A stretch of 64,000 nucleotides of DNA from Puffinus mauretanicus (Eukaryota; Chordata; Aves; Procellariiformes; Procellariidae). Positions 35,589 through 49,088 of the stretch are shown here, piece after piece. Location of the stretch: positions 1,054,001 to 1,118,000 of the forward strand of contig JAJKFH010003599.1 in the NCBI GenBank assembly GCA_023333565.1. The letters are read 5' to 3'. Both the position numbers and the translations under genes were made by a program. The notes under the pieces were generated by a model that searched no databases, was not told where the DNA came from, and saw nothing but the letters and a program-made list of their open reading frames with translations. The first letter of the stretch is position 1. Each line of letters starts with the position of its first letter.

Positions 35589-37937
35589 TGTCGCCATATT
35601 AACCTGTTTTTGTGGGAGCTAGACCCCTCTGTAGCTTCTAGCAGATATAGATCAACAGATACCTGTCTATTTACTTAACTTAAAAAAAAAAATTGAAGTT
35701 ATTATTTTAAAATTCCTGTTGCAACATTTCCTCTAGACTATGTGGCATGTGATTGTGACTTTAATGGTTGAGAGGGGACTTTATAACTTCCAGGAATGAA
35801 TCTAGCACCACTGGTGTCCAGAAACAAAAAAGTGAAACCACGTTGGTTACTCGATGCTGAATGTATTATTAATGTATTAGATGAAGAAAGAGTAAGGAAA
35901 AAAAATAAAATAAAAAAATTGGTAAATGTGTCATAGCAATTCCATGGGCTAACACGGGTAAAGAATTCTAACCCCCACCCTACCAAAATATTAATAGCAT
36001 CTGGGCAGAGTCAGAGAGCTTGATAACACCTATTGACTCTGCAGCTTCATGCAGTTTTTCTGCAGCAGGGGAACTGTGTAGCGGTATCTGTGACCATTAA
36101 GGAATGCAGAATTAGACCACAGGTAGTAGAAGGGTTGTGCTCAGAAATGTAGAGTGTGCCTGAGGCCTGGTGGCACAGTTATACAAACTACTCATATATT
36201 GCAATTTTGCCCCTGCCCCCCCAAAAAGGAGGAGTTAGATACTTCAAGAAGTGTTTTTATGGTCTTCTCTCCCCAGCACAAACATAGGTGATCCTGCCTT
36301 TGTCCTTTTTTCCTGTATTCTTTCGTATTGATGTATAGGGTATTCAAAGTCTCAACAGTTATTGTGGTATAACTAAATATAAAAATATAAGATTAGAAAG
36401 CTGAACAGAAATTAGAAGAAAATCAAAGCAAGGGTCAATATGCTATTGTAGGTCACAAATGTTGAAAACAGTCAATTTTTAAAACGGAAAAAAAAAAAGA
36501 AAATCTTCCTTAAAAAATTGAAATGGGAGAATTACTGAGTATTACATATTCTTTTTCTTAAGAAGAGAACAAGCCAAAGTAAGGTGAAACACTGATCCAG
36601 AAAGGGTCATCATTTTCATTTTCACATACATTTGGTACAAGATCAGTAAGAAAATAAGTAGTTGCATATTTAAGCAACTTTTCTGATGGAAGCTGTTTAT
36701 TGCTGAAGCATCCATGTTTTATGAAGCTGCCCTAAAACAATTAGCTCTTGTTTAGCATAAGTGTTTAAACAGAATGCTTTACTAATGCGGCTGATTTTAT
36801 AGTTACTGCACTTCCATAGGACTGAACTATTCTTGTTCTAACTTGTTCCCTCCCTCCCCCCCCCCCCTTAGACATGTGAAATGTTGAGGCTTTCTTCCCT
36901 TTCAGAAAATAAGTATTTGAGCCAAGATTTTCTCAGGAGAATTGGTATCTTTGAGGGTGTTCTGTCTGAGATGTCTCAGAGAAGCCTGTTACTCAGCATG
37001 TGCTTAGTAGTGTTTTCCTGCTAGGTTACACTGAAATGGGCTACTGGTCAGGCTAAAAAATCTGAATATAAAATTCACTTTGGTCTGAATTCAGAGTTGG
37101 TGTGAGCTTGTGCAGTTCCACCAAGGCTGTTGAACAGAATTTGGCTGCGTTAGTCACAGGGATTGTGGCAAAACCAGCTAGGAGCAGTGCGTGTTTAAAA
37201 TATTGCTGTAACTACATCAGTAACACTTGATCAGAAGAATGAGACACCCTCACTCCTTTTTGTTTTTTATTAGTGGGGCAGGGGGTTTGGTCTACTTTCA
37301 TGGCAGCTCCAGCCAAGCATAGACGGAGTGCAAAGGCAGGTGTGCTGTCTTAGCCCGAGCGCTCCAAGTTTGTATAAGGTAAGCTGCAGGGGAAGAGCCT
37401 TTGCAAAGTATCATATGTGTTATTCACTGTCTGCAAAATAGATTCTGTCACTTTCCCAGGTACTTCTCCCCCCACACCCCCAAAAATGACAGGGGCAACT
37501 AACCATATGTGTGATTCTCCCACTTTGCATCCGAAAAGGAGTTACGCTGTTACCCGGGAGCTGTGCCCTATTAGGTCTAATCACTGTCACTCTGAGTTCA
37601 GTGAGAACTTTGCTATTGACTTCAGTGGAAATAAATTCTGACTTGTAAGAAAACCTTCATGAATCTCAGTGAAGATTCTTTAAGGATCATCTGTACTTTA
37701 CTGGTATAATGATACTGGTGATTGGTGTGAATTTTACTGTTGTACAAGTGTGGGTGAAAGTATGAGCATGGATGCAGTAACCTTAGAATAAAGGTACAAT
37801 GTGCCACTAGAACTTTTTCAGCTATGGAGACCAAAAAAAGTAGTAAAATCTCTTTCACAAGGGTGTGCTTGCATTTCTGTAAGTTTGCTTTTTTGCCCTT
37901 TGAGGTATGTTGGTATAACTGGTGTGGAAGTGAAGCG

Positions 37938-37956
37938 CACACACACACACACACAA
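37938..37956. repeat. (CA)n microsatellite
   Basis: About nine to ten CA dinucleotides without interruption. Confidence 0.9.
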
Positions 37957-38327
37957 AATCCCTTTCTAGGTATAGACTAGTATCCTGGTGCCATAGTACT
38001 TGTTCTGGTATAGCTGAAACAAGACTATTTTCTAAGGTAGACAAATTCATAGAATAATGTATAAATTATACTCTGATAGTGCTAGGAGTGAAGAAGAGTG
38101 ATCTTGGAGTGAGTTTCTAGTAAAATGTGTCCCAGACGCTGAATGAACTTCTTGAAATATGACCTGGGGCATACGCAATGCTGTATCTAGTAAAATTTAC
38201 TATTTAAGCTCCAATATATTCAGAGGGATGGTGAAAATACATTCCAAGTCTGCATTTATATTTTAGCAAGCAAATGAAAGGTTAGCACTTCCTCGTAGGA
38301 TTCCAGCAAAGGGTGAAAATTGTGCCG

Positions 38328-38500
38328 GATGGAACAAGAGAAAAAAACACTGGCTGGTGCTGCCGCTTTTACCATTAACTTGCTTCATGATCTCGGGCAG
38401 ATTGCTTCCTCTTTCTTTCTCTCTCTGTTTCTCCATTTACAGACTTGGGATGGTGATGGCTTCTTCCTTTGTAAAGTGTTGTGCAATCTCTGGAAGAAAA
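38328..38500 (+). repeat. MIR-type SINE, best-preserved copy
   Basis: Contains 'cttgcttcatgatctcggg', 'agattgcttcctctttc', 'tctctgtttctccatttaca', 'tgggatggtgatggcttctt' and 'cctttgtaaagtgttgtgca'. These align in order with the MIR consensus through its 3' 'tttgtaaagcgctttgagat' end. Confidence 0.75.
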
Positions 38501-38579
38501 ACTTGGTACTGAGTAGCAGGGAAGAAAATTGAGAAGAGTTGTCCAGTGTTTGTTGTTTTTGGTTTTGGGTGGTTTTTTG

Positions 38580-38603
38580 TTTTGGGGGGGTGTGGGGGGG
38601 TTG
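38580..38603. repeat. G-run pair with quadruplex potential
   Basis: Two runs of seven or more G separated by TGT, preceded by GGGTGG and T-rich sequence. The plus strand could form a G-quadruplex. Confidence 0.6.
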
Positions 38604-38929
38604 TTACCATGTGTTGGCTCTATCATAGGGTAAAATAGCAGTTGCATTAATTGTGGTGATGTTAAATACTTGGGGAAAATTTTACACTGAGACTCAGTTT
38701 TGTTTAACGTTTGTAAAGATCTAGAAAAGATGCCTGCTTCTTTCTCCAGAGAGGTGGGCTTCAGGTTGACTTTTAGCATTTCATCCTACCAGAGAGTCAA
38801 AACAATTAACTTTCTAAACAGGTATATAAACAAAGTCTTTAAGAGCGTGTACTGTAGAACACAGATGGTGTTGTCATTCATATGTGTTACATATTTTGTT
38901 AAACAGCACATTATTAGGGTGTAATAACA

Positions 38930-39110
38930 CTTTGCTCTCCTATTGTGTACTCTTACAGGCATCAACTAACTACATTTTACAAACATTTCAGAACCAGTGT
39001 TACCATCCCCGTTTTGCAGATTGCAGAGTAGACCCAGGGATGTTCAGGTAAGACCAGATGGCTGATGGCAGAAACAAGTACAGAATTCCTGAACTTCCTG
39101 CAAGTTTCTA
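38930..39110 (-). repeat. MIR-type SINE remnant, inverted
   Basis: Contains 'gttaccatccccgttttgca' followed by 'gattgcagagtagacccagg' and 'gatggcagaaacaagtacag'. This matches the inverted MIR order 'attatccccattttacag ... gaggcacagagagg ... gtggcagagccgggattcga'. It lies only about 430 bases from the plus-strand MIR at 38.3 kb. Confidence 0.6.
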
Positions 39111-42100
39111 CCTCACTGTTAAATTTATTACACCAGCTATCTCTTTGTTACTAAAATATCTGCCCTGTATATGTGCATATATTGCTTTTCCATATTGGCA
39201 GGTGAAAAAAATGGTAGTGAACTGTCATCTATCGATTTCAGGCTTACTTGTTAAGTATTTGTGAACTTACCAAATCTGTTAGCATCCAAGTTGAATTCAG
39301 ACTTCTACTACTACATTTAAGAGCTTGTGCTGCATGATAGAAACATAATCTTGTAGGTCAGAGCTTTTGGATCTGGTGTTTTGTTCTTCCAGCCCAGGGT
39401 CTCTTAAGTCAGTGCTGTGTCAATATTGCCCTCCGTTCTTCCTACTTCTCTGAGAGTGACTTCTGCAAGGATGCATAAGCATGTTCTGTTTGTGGTCCAA
39501 GATGTGTGAAGGTGATAGAAATGTATTTATGCTGGTTCCAGGCATGAGCTAAAATGTCCTACTGCTCAAAAGGGCTTCTTAGGCCAGGCTTGGTTTGTAC
39601 TTACATATTTCAGAGTGTTCAGTTCAGCTCTCTAGCCTGAGCTTCTTGCTCTAAGGATTGGCACAAGTGGTCTGGAATGAAGTAGGCATTGCAGCAGCAT
39701 GGGGTTTTGTGAGGCACTTCGTAGTTCAGGTTCCAAGTTTAAACTTGTAGTTTCGTAGTAGATCAGTAACAAGGAAACCTAATGACTGTCTTTTAAAGCA
39801 GATTAGACTGACAATCCATAGATCTCGTGCTTTCTTTTCTTAGGCTAGTACTGCTCAGAGTTGTGGACTTCTGTGCCGACATGGGTTTTAAGCATGTCCC
39901 ACTTTCTCAGCTGGCACACAGTCTTGAGCATACCAGAACTGGATTTCACAGAAAATTCTTAATATCTTGTTCACCTTCTGATTTCAAATCCAGCCATCTG
40001 TGTGCTGTACTGTGAAATAAAATGATAGAAAGCTAAGAACATAATCGGTAAAAATTGGTAGATCCCATGGGAGTTATCCCGCATCATTGCTCTGCAGTTC
40101 CAGCCAGCACTATCAGTTTTTTTTAACTGCTGACCTTTCTTTAAATGCTGCCAAACTTGCATCTTTTGGACTGAGTTTTTCCTGTGTTGGGTTTATCTTT
40201 AAGACAAGGGCCATGTAGGGTTTTCATTTGCGGGAGATGGGAAAGAATTACTAGAATAAAAATATTTCTCTTCAATTAAAAAAAAAAAACTGAAAAACAA
40301 CTTTAAAAAAACCAACAAAACAAAAAGTGGGGAAACAGCCTATAGATCTTAAGGAGCTTGGCCTGAAGAATACTGGTCCTGCTTGCTGTCCAAAGAATTG
40401 ATTTTTATTTCACAAATACAAAAGTTTTTTGTTTGGTTGGTTTTTAAGAATTGTGCTTCAGTTGTGGAGAGGACAAAGATCTTTATATACTTGATTATTT
40501 TAGGGCCTAGGCCTGCAATGCCTCTTGTCATAGCAGTCTCCCTGCTATTGCAGTTGCAGGATTGAAGCCCTACATGCAGCTAATCTTACAGGGACCTGAT
40601 CCTGCTCTGAGACATTTTGGCACAGTTCCCTGGGCACGTGCACAGTTCTGGGTAAGCTGTTGTGCCTTGGCATCAATGAAGCAATTGGTGAAGATGGATC
40701 TGATTGTGGATTTCAGTTTATGAAGCAGCGAGGTTACTCTTGGAAATCTGATGAGACTTGTTACATGCAGAAGTTAGTAAATTCTGTAACGTGAGTGATT
40801 TTTAGAGGGGTTTCTCAAGAAATAGAGACAACTACTTTCAGAACTTTTCCTCTTTTCTCCTTAAAATTGTTGACAGCAAAAGGAGATCAATAAGGGTATA
40901 GATAAAATAAAAACAGAAGGGGCAAGTGACCCAATAGTGGTGGTTTGGTTTTTTTTTTTTGATACTACTTCCTCCAGTTAATACATGAATGAAGTAATTA
41001 ATTTATGTAGCTGCTTGGAAAGTTCCCTCAACAGAAGTTGGCAAAAGTCAAATAATGTTTTTGCAGAAAAATAAATATTCTGAGAAAAAGTAAAACAAAT
41101 CTAACCCTGACAGCTAAGGAGTAGTGTTTCATATGGGAACCAGGCTGAAGCCATGCCATGATGCTTCCTTGACCTGGAGCCTGGACCAGATGCTTCTGGC
41201 TCCTTAGAGAACTCACAACTTTAAGCAAAGTTAATGCTGGTCAGTTTTCGCTGCTGCCGTTCAGAATGCTGTGGATAACAGTGAGAACTGAAAATCATCA
41301 GGTACTTCTCAGTCTGCTGCTGCTTAGGAGTGCTGTTATTATCAGGTCCAACTCAGTTACACTCGCCAAGAAGAGGACTTCTAGTCAGGGTGTGAGAAGT
41401 GTGTCTATGCTGCCACTGGTTTCAAACCATCCTGAAGAATAAGGTAGTAGCTCAACTCCCTGGTGCTGCAGTTAGACTGCTGTGAGTGTGTAGGCAAGCA
41501 GAAAGTTAGCTCAGGGATCTTCCCGCTGCATTGGTAATACTGCCGAAATAGTACAGAAATAAAACGGGAATAAGAGGATATGGCAGGGTATGATTCACTT
41601 GCATCAAAGTGGAATTTCTTGTAGGGTCCTAGTATTTTCCTCTCATGCTTCATGGTGTTATTGAGACCTGCAGTGGGTGTTGGATCTGATCCATTCTGGT
41701 GCTAGAGCATGCTATTTCTTTTTCTCTGTAGCCAAGGACTGAAGGTGGCTCTTAGATACATGTCTGCAGTTACAGTGAGACTGACTTAACGTCATGGTGC
41801 TCCAGAGCAGGGAAAAGGCTGAACCAAATAGCTCGTGACGAGGAGATGTCTGTATTCCTAATACCCGGAGTGAGGTAAGAGTATAGTGGTACCTGGGCTG
41901 TCCTTGCAAGGTGTTGGCTGTATCTGGGGCGGGTAGGGTATGCCCTGCAGTTCTGATTCCCTGATCATCCAGATTGAGGACTCTCTTCTAGAGCTCACTG
42001 CCTGTTTGCCTGTCTGGTTTCCTGTAGTGGAGATTGGAATGGGTAAGGACAACTGTGAGGAACATTTTGGTGTCTTCCAGACAGTCAGGACACAGACACA

Positions 42101-45100
42101 ACTCAGTCTGGGAGGGATTCTCAGTACTGGAGCTGAGGTGTGGTCAGAAGTTGTCACGGACACCTCTGAACTTTGGCTTCTAAGTTAATTGTATGGCTAC
42201 TAGGACTTTAAGAGTATATAGGAGGAGATAAGCAGGTAGGGAGGAATATGATGGCTATCAGAGACAATCCCACTTGTGAAGTTAGGAGGGAAGCTTGTGA
42301 GATCGTAAAACTTTTTATTTAAGAACACAGAATTTCTGTCCCTCAGATGTACTGTGCCAACTTGATTCATTGCCTGACATTTTGTCATTGTTTCACTCTT
42401 TAGCAAAAATGCATTCTGCTTATGGATGAAAGAGGACATTCCTGCTGCATTTCCTTTGGCTGTGGATCTGTAATTATTGTTCTTGAGTTTATTTATGAGC
42501 TACTAAGGCCTTCAGTAGGGATGATTTGCTTGTGACTTCAGGAAGAGCTGTTCCTGTTTTGAGTCTGTTGACAGTTTTTCCTTTACCAGAAGGAAGCTCC
42601 AAGGATTTAAGTTTGCTACAGTTGGCATCAAGTACACAGCATGGTAGATCTCCACCGGGTTCAGTGAAGCAGTTGTGGGATGATGGGGAGGAAGAAGTGC
42701 TCCCTAACTGTTCTTGCATTTCTATGCATCTGTAACAAATCACTTAGCTCCGAGAATAGAAAGGAGCAGGTTCACTGAGGCTGTTGATCAGGTTCATGGA
42801 GTCGCATCATCTGCAGTTCTCTGGGCTTTTTAATTTTTGAGATCTGGAGCAGCAGAGGTTTTGCTTAAATAAAAAGAACCTCATCTCTTCTCTACTTTTT
42901 GCAGCTGCTGTTGTCTTTTGCACCTCCACAAAGTAGGTGTGACGAGTTACCTGTCTGAGGGGGCAGTAGACAACATGTAAGACATGAGGACGGAGACCCA
43001 TGGATTTTCACTTGCTTGTTACTGTGTTGAAAAACTTCTTGCATTCCAATTGTCTCATTCTTCTTTGGAGAACTGCACTCATTCATTAAGTCGGCCATGT
43101 AGGATAGGGGTGGAGGGGGATGAGGAGAGGAAAAACATTAAATAGAAAGTCAAACTGCAGTTAAAAAGTAATCACATGGAATCAGATCTTTTGGGAGAAC
43201 TGGACGTATGTTACCACCATATTAAAAGTTAAGCACATGCCTAATTCCTTATAAGACTGAGATGATTATTGGGTTTCAAAATTGCACCTGACTATAAGGA
43301 TTTTCAGCCTAAATTAATATTATTTCTATGTGGAATCTATTTCAAATATGTGAAATTCACTGCTGGTGACAAGTATTTGATCACAGTGTTATTTTAAACT
43401 TAGCTGCATCAACTTCCAAAACTTAGGATTCTTGACAGATATTTAAATATTTAAAACATCCTCCAGAAGATTACTAAATCCAGCAGTTCAACTATACAAA
43501 CAATGCTAGGAATAATGAACCAGAAAATACTCAAAATGGCATACCCTCTCCGAAAACATTTCTCTTATTTTAACATTCACCATGGTGAAACACAAGGAAA
43601 GTAACTCCTGAATGTTTATTTGTTTTAACTGACTAGCTTGCTGCTGAAACAAACTTTCAGGGAAGTCCATGGAGTCCCACAAGGTGGCAGGAGCTAACTG
43701 TTCTATACTAGAGCCGTGGTCTGAAGGAAAGCAAAGGTAATAAACTGATTTTGCTAGTTGCATGCATTCGAATCATGAGCAAGTTAAACCAAAATTTCAA
43801 AAACCTACCTTGTGTAGGCATTTCTTGGACTTCTGTATAATTTGGGCAAATTAATGAGATTCTATCCTCAAGAACCTTACTTCAAAAGAGAAAGTTCAAG
43901 CATTCTTACTTTGTCAACAAAAAAGGACCTTTATTTTCACTCGGTGGTGGTAACTTGCTTATAATGTGCATCATCACTGTGAACAGAGAGCAGGGATGAA
44001 GCCATGCAGGAACTTGCTGACATGTGAGGTTCACAGTTTAACAAATTGGCAGTGAGCATCTCTAACTTGCAAACTCACCTTGACATCGTGGGAATGCTGA
44101 TCACAAGGTGGGACACAGCAGCTGGGTCTGAGGGACTGCGGGAGTAAAGGAATTCTCTGCTGCTTTGGTGAGTTTGTAGAGATGTTTTTCTTTGGAAACT
44201 CTGAAGAAAACAGCATTAAAAGTATCCAAGTTGGGTATTATTGGAAGTAATCAAAATAGCTCATCCTAATTAGTGAGACTGTGTTGGATAGTATATAGTG
44301 CATAAGGCTAAAATTTATTCTTTTCTAGTCCCGCTGCCCCAGTATTTCTTTAGGCTGCTGGAGTTCTTGTTTCACTTTTTCTTGCTTTTGTTTTCACTTA
44401 CCCACTGATGGTCAGCGCTCTCCTGAAACATTCTGTGATCAGGATGTAAAGCACTGCAAAAGAACAAGGGGGTTAATCAAGTATGTCTCATCAAAGGCAT
44501 GATTTGAGACCTGTGGTTATATGCTCATGCTTGCTTAACCTTGCACTTTGAATTTGAAGTCTCTCATTTTTGTAAAATCTCTCTGGCCTGCCTTAAAAGA
44601 AATCTGCGGACTTTAGGGTTTTAGTTGGCAGAAGTAACACTGAACAAAACAGTTATAGGATGAAGTGATGGGCCCTGATTCAGTGGACCACAAAGTGTTG
44701 GTTTTGAGATTTGTGACTCTCTTGATTTGTGTTAAAAGATTTTATTTCAAATCAGCAAATGTCTATTTTTATTTTTTTGAATGAGAGGACAGATCTGTAT
44801 ATTAGTCAGGAATTTAGACAACCCTGTTTATGTGGACAGGCAATGCAGTTCAGTAGGACTAAGGTGAAATTGAGAATAGGTAGCTTTCTTAACCAGTAGA
44901 CAGATATTAGGAGTAAAAATAATTCAGCTCTAATACAAAATTTCAGTTTCTCCCATCCCACTTGTCAATTGTGTGTTATTATGCCATAGGAAAAGAATCT
45001 AAGCATTTAAACATTTAAAATCTGTTCCGTAGTGACTTGCAGATCTGTTGCACTAGCATGCATTGTCCAGTAAAATACCTACACCTCGTTTTACTGAGAG

Positions 45101-46237
45101 GAGTGACAGGACAAGATGTAGAGATGAATGTTTTCAGCAGCTGCCGTAAAGGAGTAGCATATACCATTGTCTTCCCAAAATACGGGAGCTTCAGAAGCAT
45201 TTCTTTTCATACCTCTATTTGCAGGAATGCATGAAATTTAGGAAAATCTTTGTTGTTAGGGCAGACCTGAATAATTTTAGTGGATACAGTCAGATGATAC
45301 TTAAAATTTCTAAGTGAAAATTTTGTGATTTCCAATGGTTACACCTTTTACTTGCCTCTAATTTGAAAAGAATTTTAGTTCTTAAATAAACATCCTAAAA
45401 TAATGATTAGGAAAGTAAATAATTAAGCAAGGATTCGGCATTTGGTGAGCACACTGCTGAAATCTGCTATATGCAGTTGAAAAGGCTCATGATTTACAGA
45501 GTTATGTACCAATAGGATTGGTTTGACTATCAGTTAGTCATTTAATGTAAATTCTATCAGCTGTGAATTATTAAGCAGTTGGTACTTACTGAAGCAAACT
45601 TAGCTATATCTGTCATTACTTCTATTTTGAAATTTTCAGTCATGCAAGTGAGATAGATGCCTCGTTCCCATTGCAACTCAGTGAGAAGCAACAGGTCACT
45701 TATGTTGACTTGAAATACTCAACGCCCCAATCTATATTTACATACGAAGAAAGAAATCAGTTTTAAACTTGAAGATGGGAGATCATGTATTACCAAGGTG
45801 TCTGTGTTCACCAGCGTTCTTTAAATGTAGTCCCTGTATGCTACAAACACGTGGACCTTGATGTGGCTCACAGAGAGTTTGCTACTGCTGCGCATTCAGA
45901 ATAATATAGTAAGGTAAAGTTTGATTCTTAAGTTTCTTTAATCACAAAAAGTCTGTGATTGTGATAATACCAGAGGTAGAAAGAGTAATGCAAGCAACTT
46001 GCTTTAATTCGACCACAGAGTCAATACAGAAAAAAGCTCCAGAGTGTATAGTGACATACGTCTTATTGGGCAGAGTGGTAGCTTTCCAGAGAACAGTGTT
46101 GTATTTCTCAGCAGTGATAAATAAATGATCATGAGAGATTTCTGCTTTGTGGTGTACTTAAAATTATTACAGTGAACTGGGAGGCCTAGTAAAGATTACT
46201 GAATAGTTTGGCAATTGATAGCATGACTCCAAATTAA
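39111..46237. other. Putative intron, nothing recognised
   Basis: Non-coding. An A-rich tract lies at about 40,279-40,325 and poly-T runs near 40,951. Many short frames look like chance. I found no exon with two good splice sites and no repeat family I can name. Confidence 0.4.
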
Positions 46238-46669
46238 TCACAATATTACTAGGGGAACTAGAAGTGGGAGGTGGAGAGGACTGCACAGGACGTGCGTCTC
46301 TCCAGTACAAATATCTTCTTCCAGGAAACCCAGGGTCTTCCCTCCATATCTGCCAAGCCCTGTCTTTAATGTCTCAAATATTCTGTTGATTTTAGTTAAT
46401 TCAGGAACAATTGGAGTCATCTCATCCACCAGATCCCCTACTGAGGTGCTGAGTACTTCCTTTTCTCCGTGACCTCCTTGAAAATGCAGGGCATCACTGG
46501 CCTCTGGTAAATGCCCAACACAGCCAAGAAGTTCAGCCAGACCAAGAGGCAAATATACTGCCTGTTTACTAACAAAACTAAGTTTTCTGCATCCTTCCCA
46601 AGTCTGGTTTGCAGTTGGACTTGATGGATTTTGAGATCTAGAGAGTTGGCTGTGCAGTGCACAGGGTCT
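46238..46669 (-). pseudogene. Uninterrupted 143-codon minus-strand frame, protein-like but unrecognised
   Basis: The minus strand is open without a stop from 46,669 to 46,238. The translation has balanced composition and protein-like stretches such as GDLVDEMTPIVPELTKINRI and GLGRYGGKTLGFLEEDI. An ATG is absent at its left end (the nearest early start is TTG). On the plus strand it is bordered at 46,672-46,740 by an A-rich tract. It may be a fragment of an old transposon or retrocopy, or chance. I recognise no family and see no paired splice sites. Confidence 0.2.
46650..46664. repeat. Short inverted repeat
   Basis: CTGTGCA and TGCACAG flank a single central G. Confidence 0.7.
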
Positions 46670-46671
46670 TT

Positions 46672-46740
46672 AAAAAAACCAACCAAACAAACAAACAAAA
46701 AAAACCCCCAAAAAAACCAACACAAAAACAAAACTCAAAA
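46672..46740. repeat. A-rich (CAAA)n-type tract
   Basis: Mixed AAAC/AACC repeats of about 70 bases ending near 'actcaaaag'. Could be a decayed poly-A tail on the plus strand or plain low complexity. Confidence 0.7.
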
Positions 46741-48865
46741 GATTCTTTATTACCAACTTTTTAGAAGCACCTAGTTAAACTGTAGCATTTTAAAATCCAA
46801 CCTATCAGTAAAACCTGGCATCATCTCAAACCTTAAGGGTATGTCTACATTGTAGACCACTGTGTTTTGTAGTTACCCAAGTGTGCTTTCAATAAGGTAG
46901 AACAAGTATCAGAAGTGGTTTGGCAGTGATAGCATGGAGCTCTGTGCATGCTAATTTAACTTGCATTGAGTAAGGGTAAATTAGCTCATGCAGAGCTGGG
47001 CTGGGCTGCTGTAGTTAGTTCCTTGTACTCGGTTAGTTGGTTTAAACCAGTCTTCTGTGTCTAGGAGCATAGGGCTGCTGAAAGCTTCTGGGGTCTTTGG
47101 GGCCAGTCACTGACAGTTGGTGCCGTATGCAATCAGGGCACGTCCTGGACATTCCTTCAAGATGCAAAATCTGGTTAGGCTGCAGTAACAACTCTTCCTA
47201 CACTAGCAAGTTGCAAATCCTGTTTATGGGTTTCTTTTATAGCACTGGATGTTGAAAACAGTACTTTCTCTTGGGAAATGATTATTCAATTAACTTGGTA
47301 TTTATTTTGATATTAAGTTTTGTTGTTGAAAGTAAAAACTAGTTGGGGATAAGATCTGCTTATTAGAGGGCTTGTTCTTGGGTTTTATAGGAGTGGGGGA
47401 GGCAGGGGAGGATAAGTGTATTGCCTTTGGTGCCCAGGGTAGACTTTTTGCTCTGCTCTCCTGCCTTTCCTTAAAGAAGGTGGAATTGAAAACTAGAGTC
47501 CTTGGGAATGTATGTGAAATGCAGAGGTAAGTCAACACCGAGGCCAGGTTACCTGTGTTTATCTAAAGTATCTAGTATGTACCAGTCAATTTAGTATCTA
47601 TTTAGTACCCATTGCTTAAATAGATCAAGTTGGTCTTTTAATGACTTCAGGGAAGTCAGGTATGTCCAAATTAAAAGAAACTGTAAATGTGATGACTGTT
47701 TAGTTAGCGGTCCAATTATTGGGCCAAGCCTTGTGCTCTTATACCAGCATAATCCTTCAAGGCCATGTTTAAAATTCTACCCCATCCCCCCTCCACTCTC
47801 TTATAGAAAAAGTAAAATTAAAAAAAAAAAAAGAATAATAATCAATACAGCATTTAGTGTGCTGAAGATTTAAATAAGAGTATGTTGACAGGGAGTTATT
47901 ATGTCTGTGTGGTTCGTATACTGCATTGGTCTACAAGTGATGCAGTTAAGTTCACAACCCACATCTACTCCCAGGTCAGAAGATCAAACTATAATAATGC
48001 AATCGCTTTGACAAAAATGTGAACATTGGAGAAGATGTTGAACTTCTCCAGGTTGCTTGTTACAGCAGCCTCTTTCTCCTAGAGGAGTGCAACTTGCCCT
48101 TTCTCAGGTCTTTTCAGCACCAAAGCTAGCAGTTGCTTTTGCTCTCCTTCCTTCTCCCGGGCCATACCAGGCAGGGTCCCAGAGAGCAGCAGTGGTGGTC
48201 GACTAGGTGAGAGACACAGGACTTCTCTAAAATTTAACAGCAGCAGCTGGAAGTTTTACTGTCTCCCATGGGCCATTGTACCTTTCTGTGGCAGTTTAAA
48301 ATGCATCAGTAGCAAAAGTAGCAGTGGGTCAGCTCTGCAGCCGCCACATTTTGCAGCGTGAGGTTTTCATGTGAATAGCTGTTATTGTTAACCTGTGTTT
48401 AACTGAAGGAGTGCAGGACAGATGCAGGAATAGGAGAATTTGTGTTACTGGCAAGCCAACTGGAGTGTTGCTCTTCTGCATAGACCAAGGACATAGTTTG
48501 GGTATATAAAGCATTGCACCCTTTGGTAACAAGTGGCCTAGCTTAAACCTTTTCTTCCTGTCAATTAAAAACAAAAAGCCAAAAACCTGCTTGTATTTTA
48601 AAGAAGGGCCAATATATTAATGCTGTTACTGTGTTTATATTTATACAGGCAGGTAGCTCACACGTAGATTGGCATCTGTGTTCCTTACACTCATGCTGGA
48701 GTGGCACTGTCTTCTATGGTGCCCCACAGATGTGTTTTAGACTTGAATGCAAGAAATCTGTATGATTTTCCTTGATGCAGAGGTTTGCTGTATTTAGATG
48801 TGCATCAATCAGTACTTTGCATAGTGCACTGACTTTTGGTGGCTGAACCTAGAATGTAAAAATGT

Positions 48866-48903
48866 TTGGGTTTGGGGTTTTTTTTGGGGGGGGGAGGGGG
48901 GTT
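48866..48903. repeat. G-rich tract with quadruplex potential
   Basis: Runs GGG, GGGG, about ten G and then six G are separated by T stretches and a single A on the plus strand. Confidence 0.6.
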
Positions 48904-49058
48904 GCGTGTTTGAAGTAAAATGTGAATTTTGAATGTTGGTAATTGGTTTTGTGTTCTTTTATAGTAAAGTGAAGTGTTGCATAATAGAAACTTTTTTTAG
49001 CTTTAGAGTCCCACACAAACACTGGGGAGAAAACCACAGACCAGAGAAGAAAAAGCAT

Positions 49059-49088
49059 CTTTTTTTTTTTTTCTTTTTTTTTTTTTTT
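49059..49088. repeat. T-rich tract
   Basis: About 30 bases of T with one C interruption. Confidence 0.85.

Larger units (their letters stand above)
34300..38327. other. Putative intron, no exon seen
   Basis: AT-rich. Contains a dispersed direct repeat (35,553-35,569 and 36,094-36,110), a CTCF-like motif near 35,575, a C-run near 36,857-36,867 and a CA microsatellite at 37,938. At about 37,605-37,635 'ctattgacttcagtgg' suggests an old interspersed-repeat end. Confidence 0.4.
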
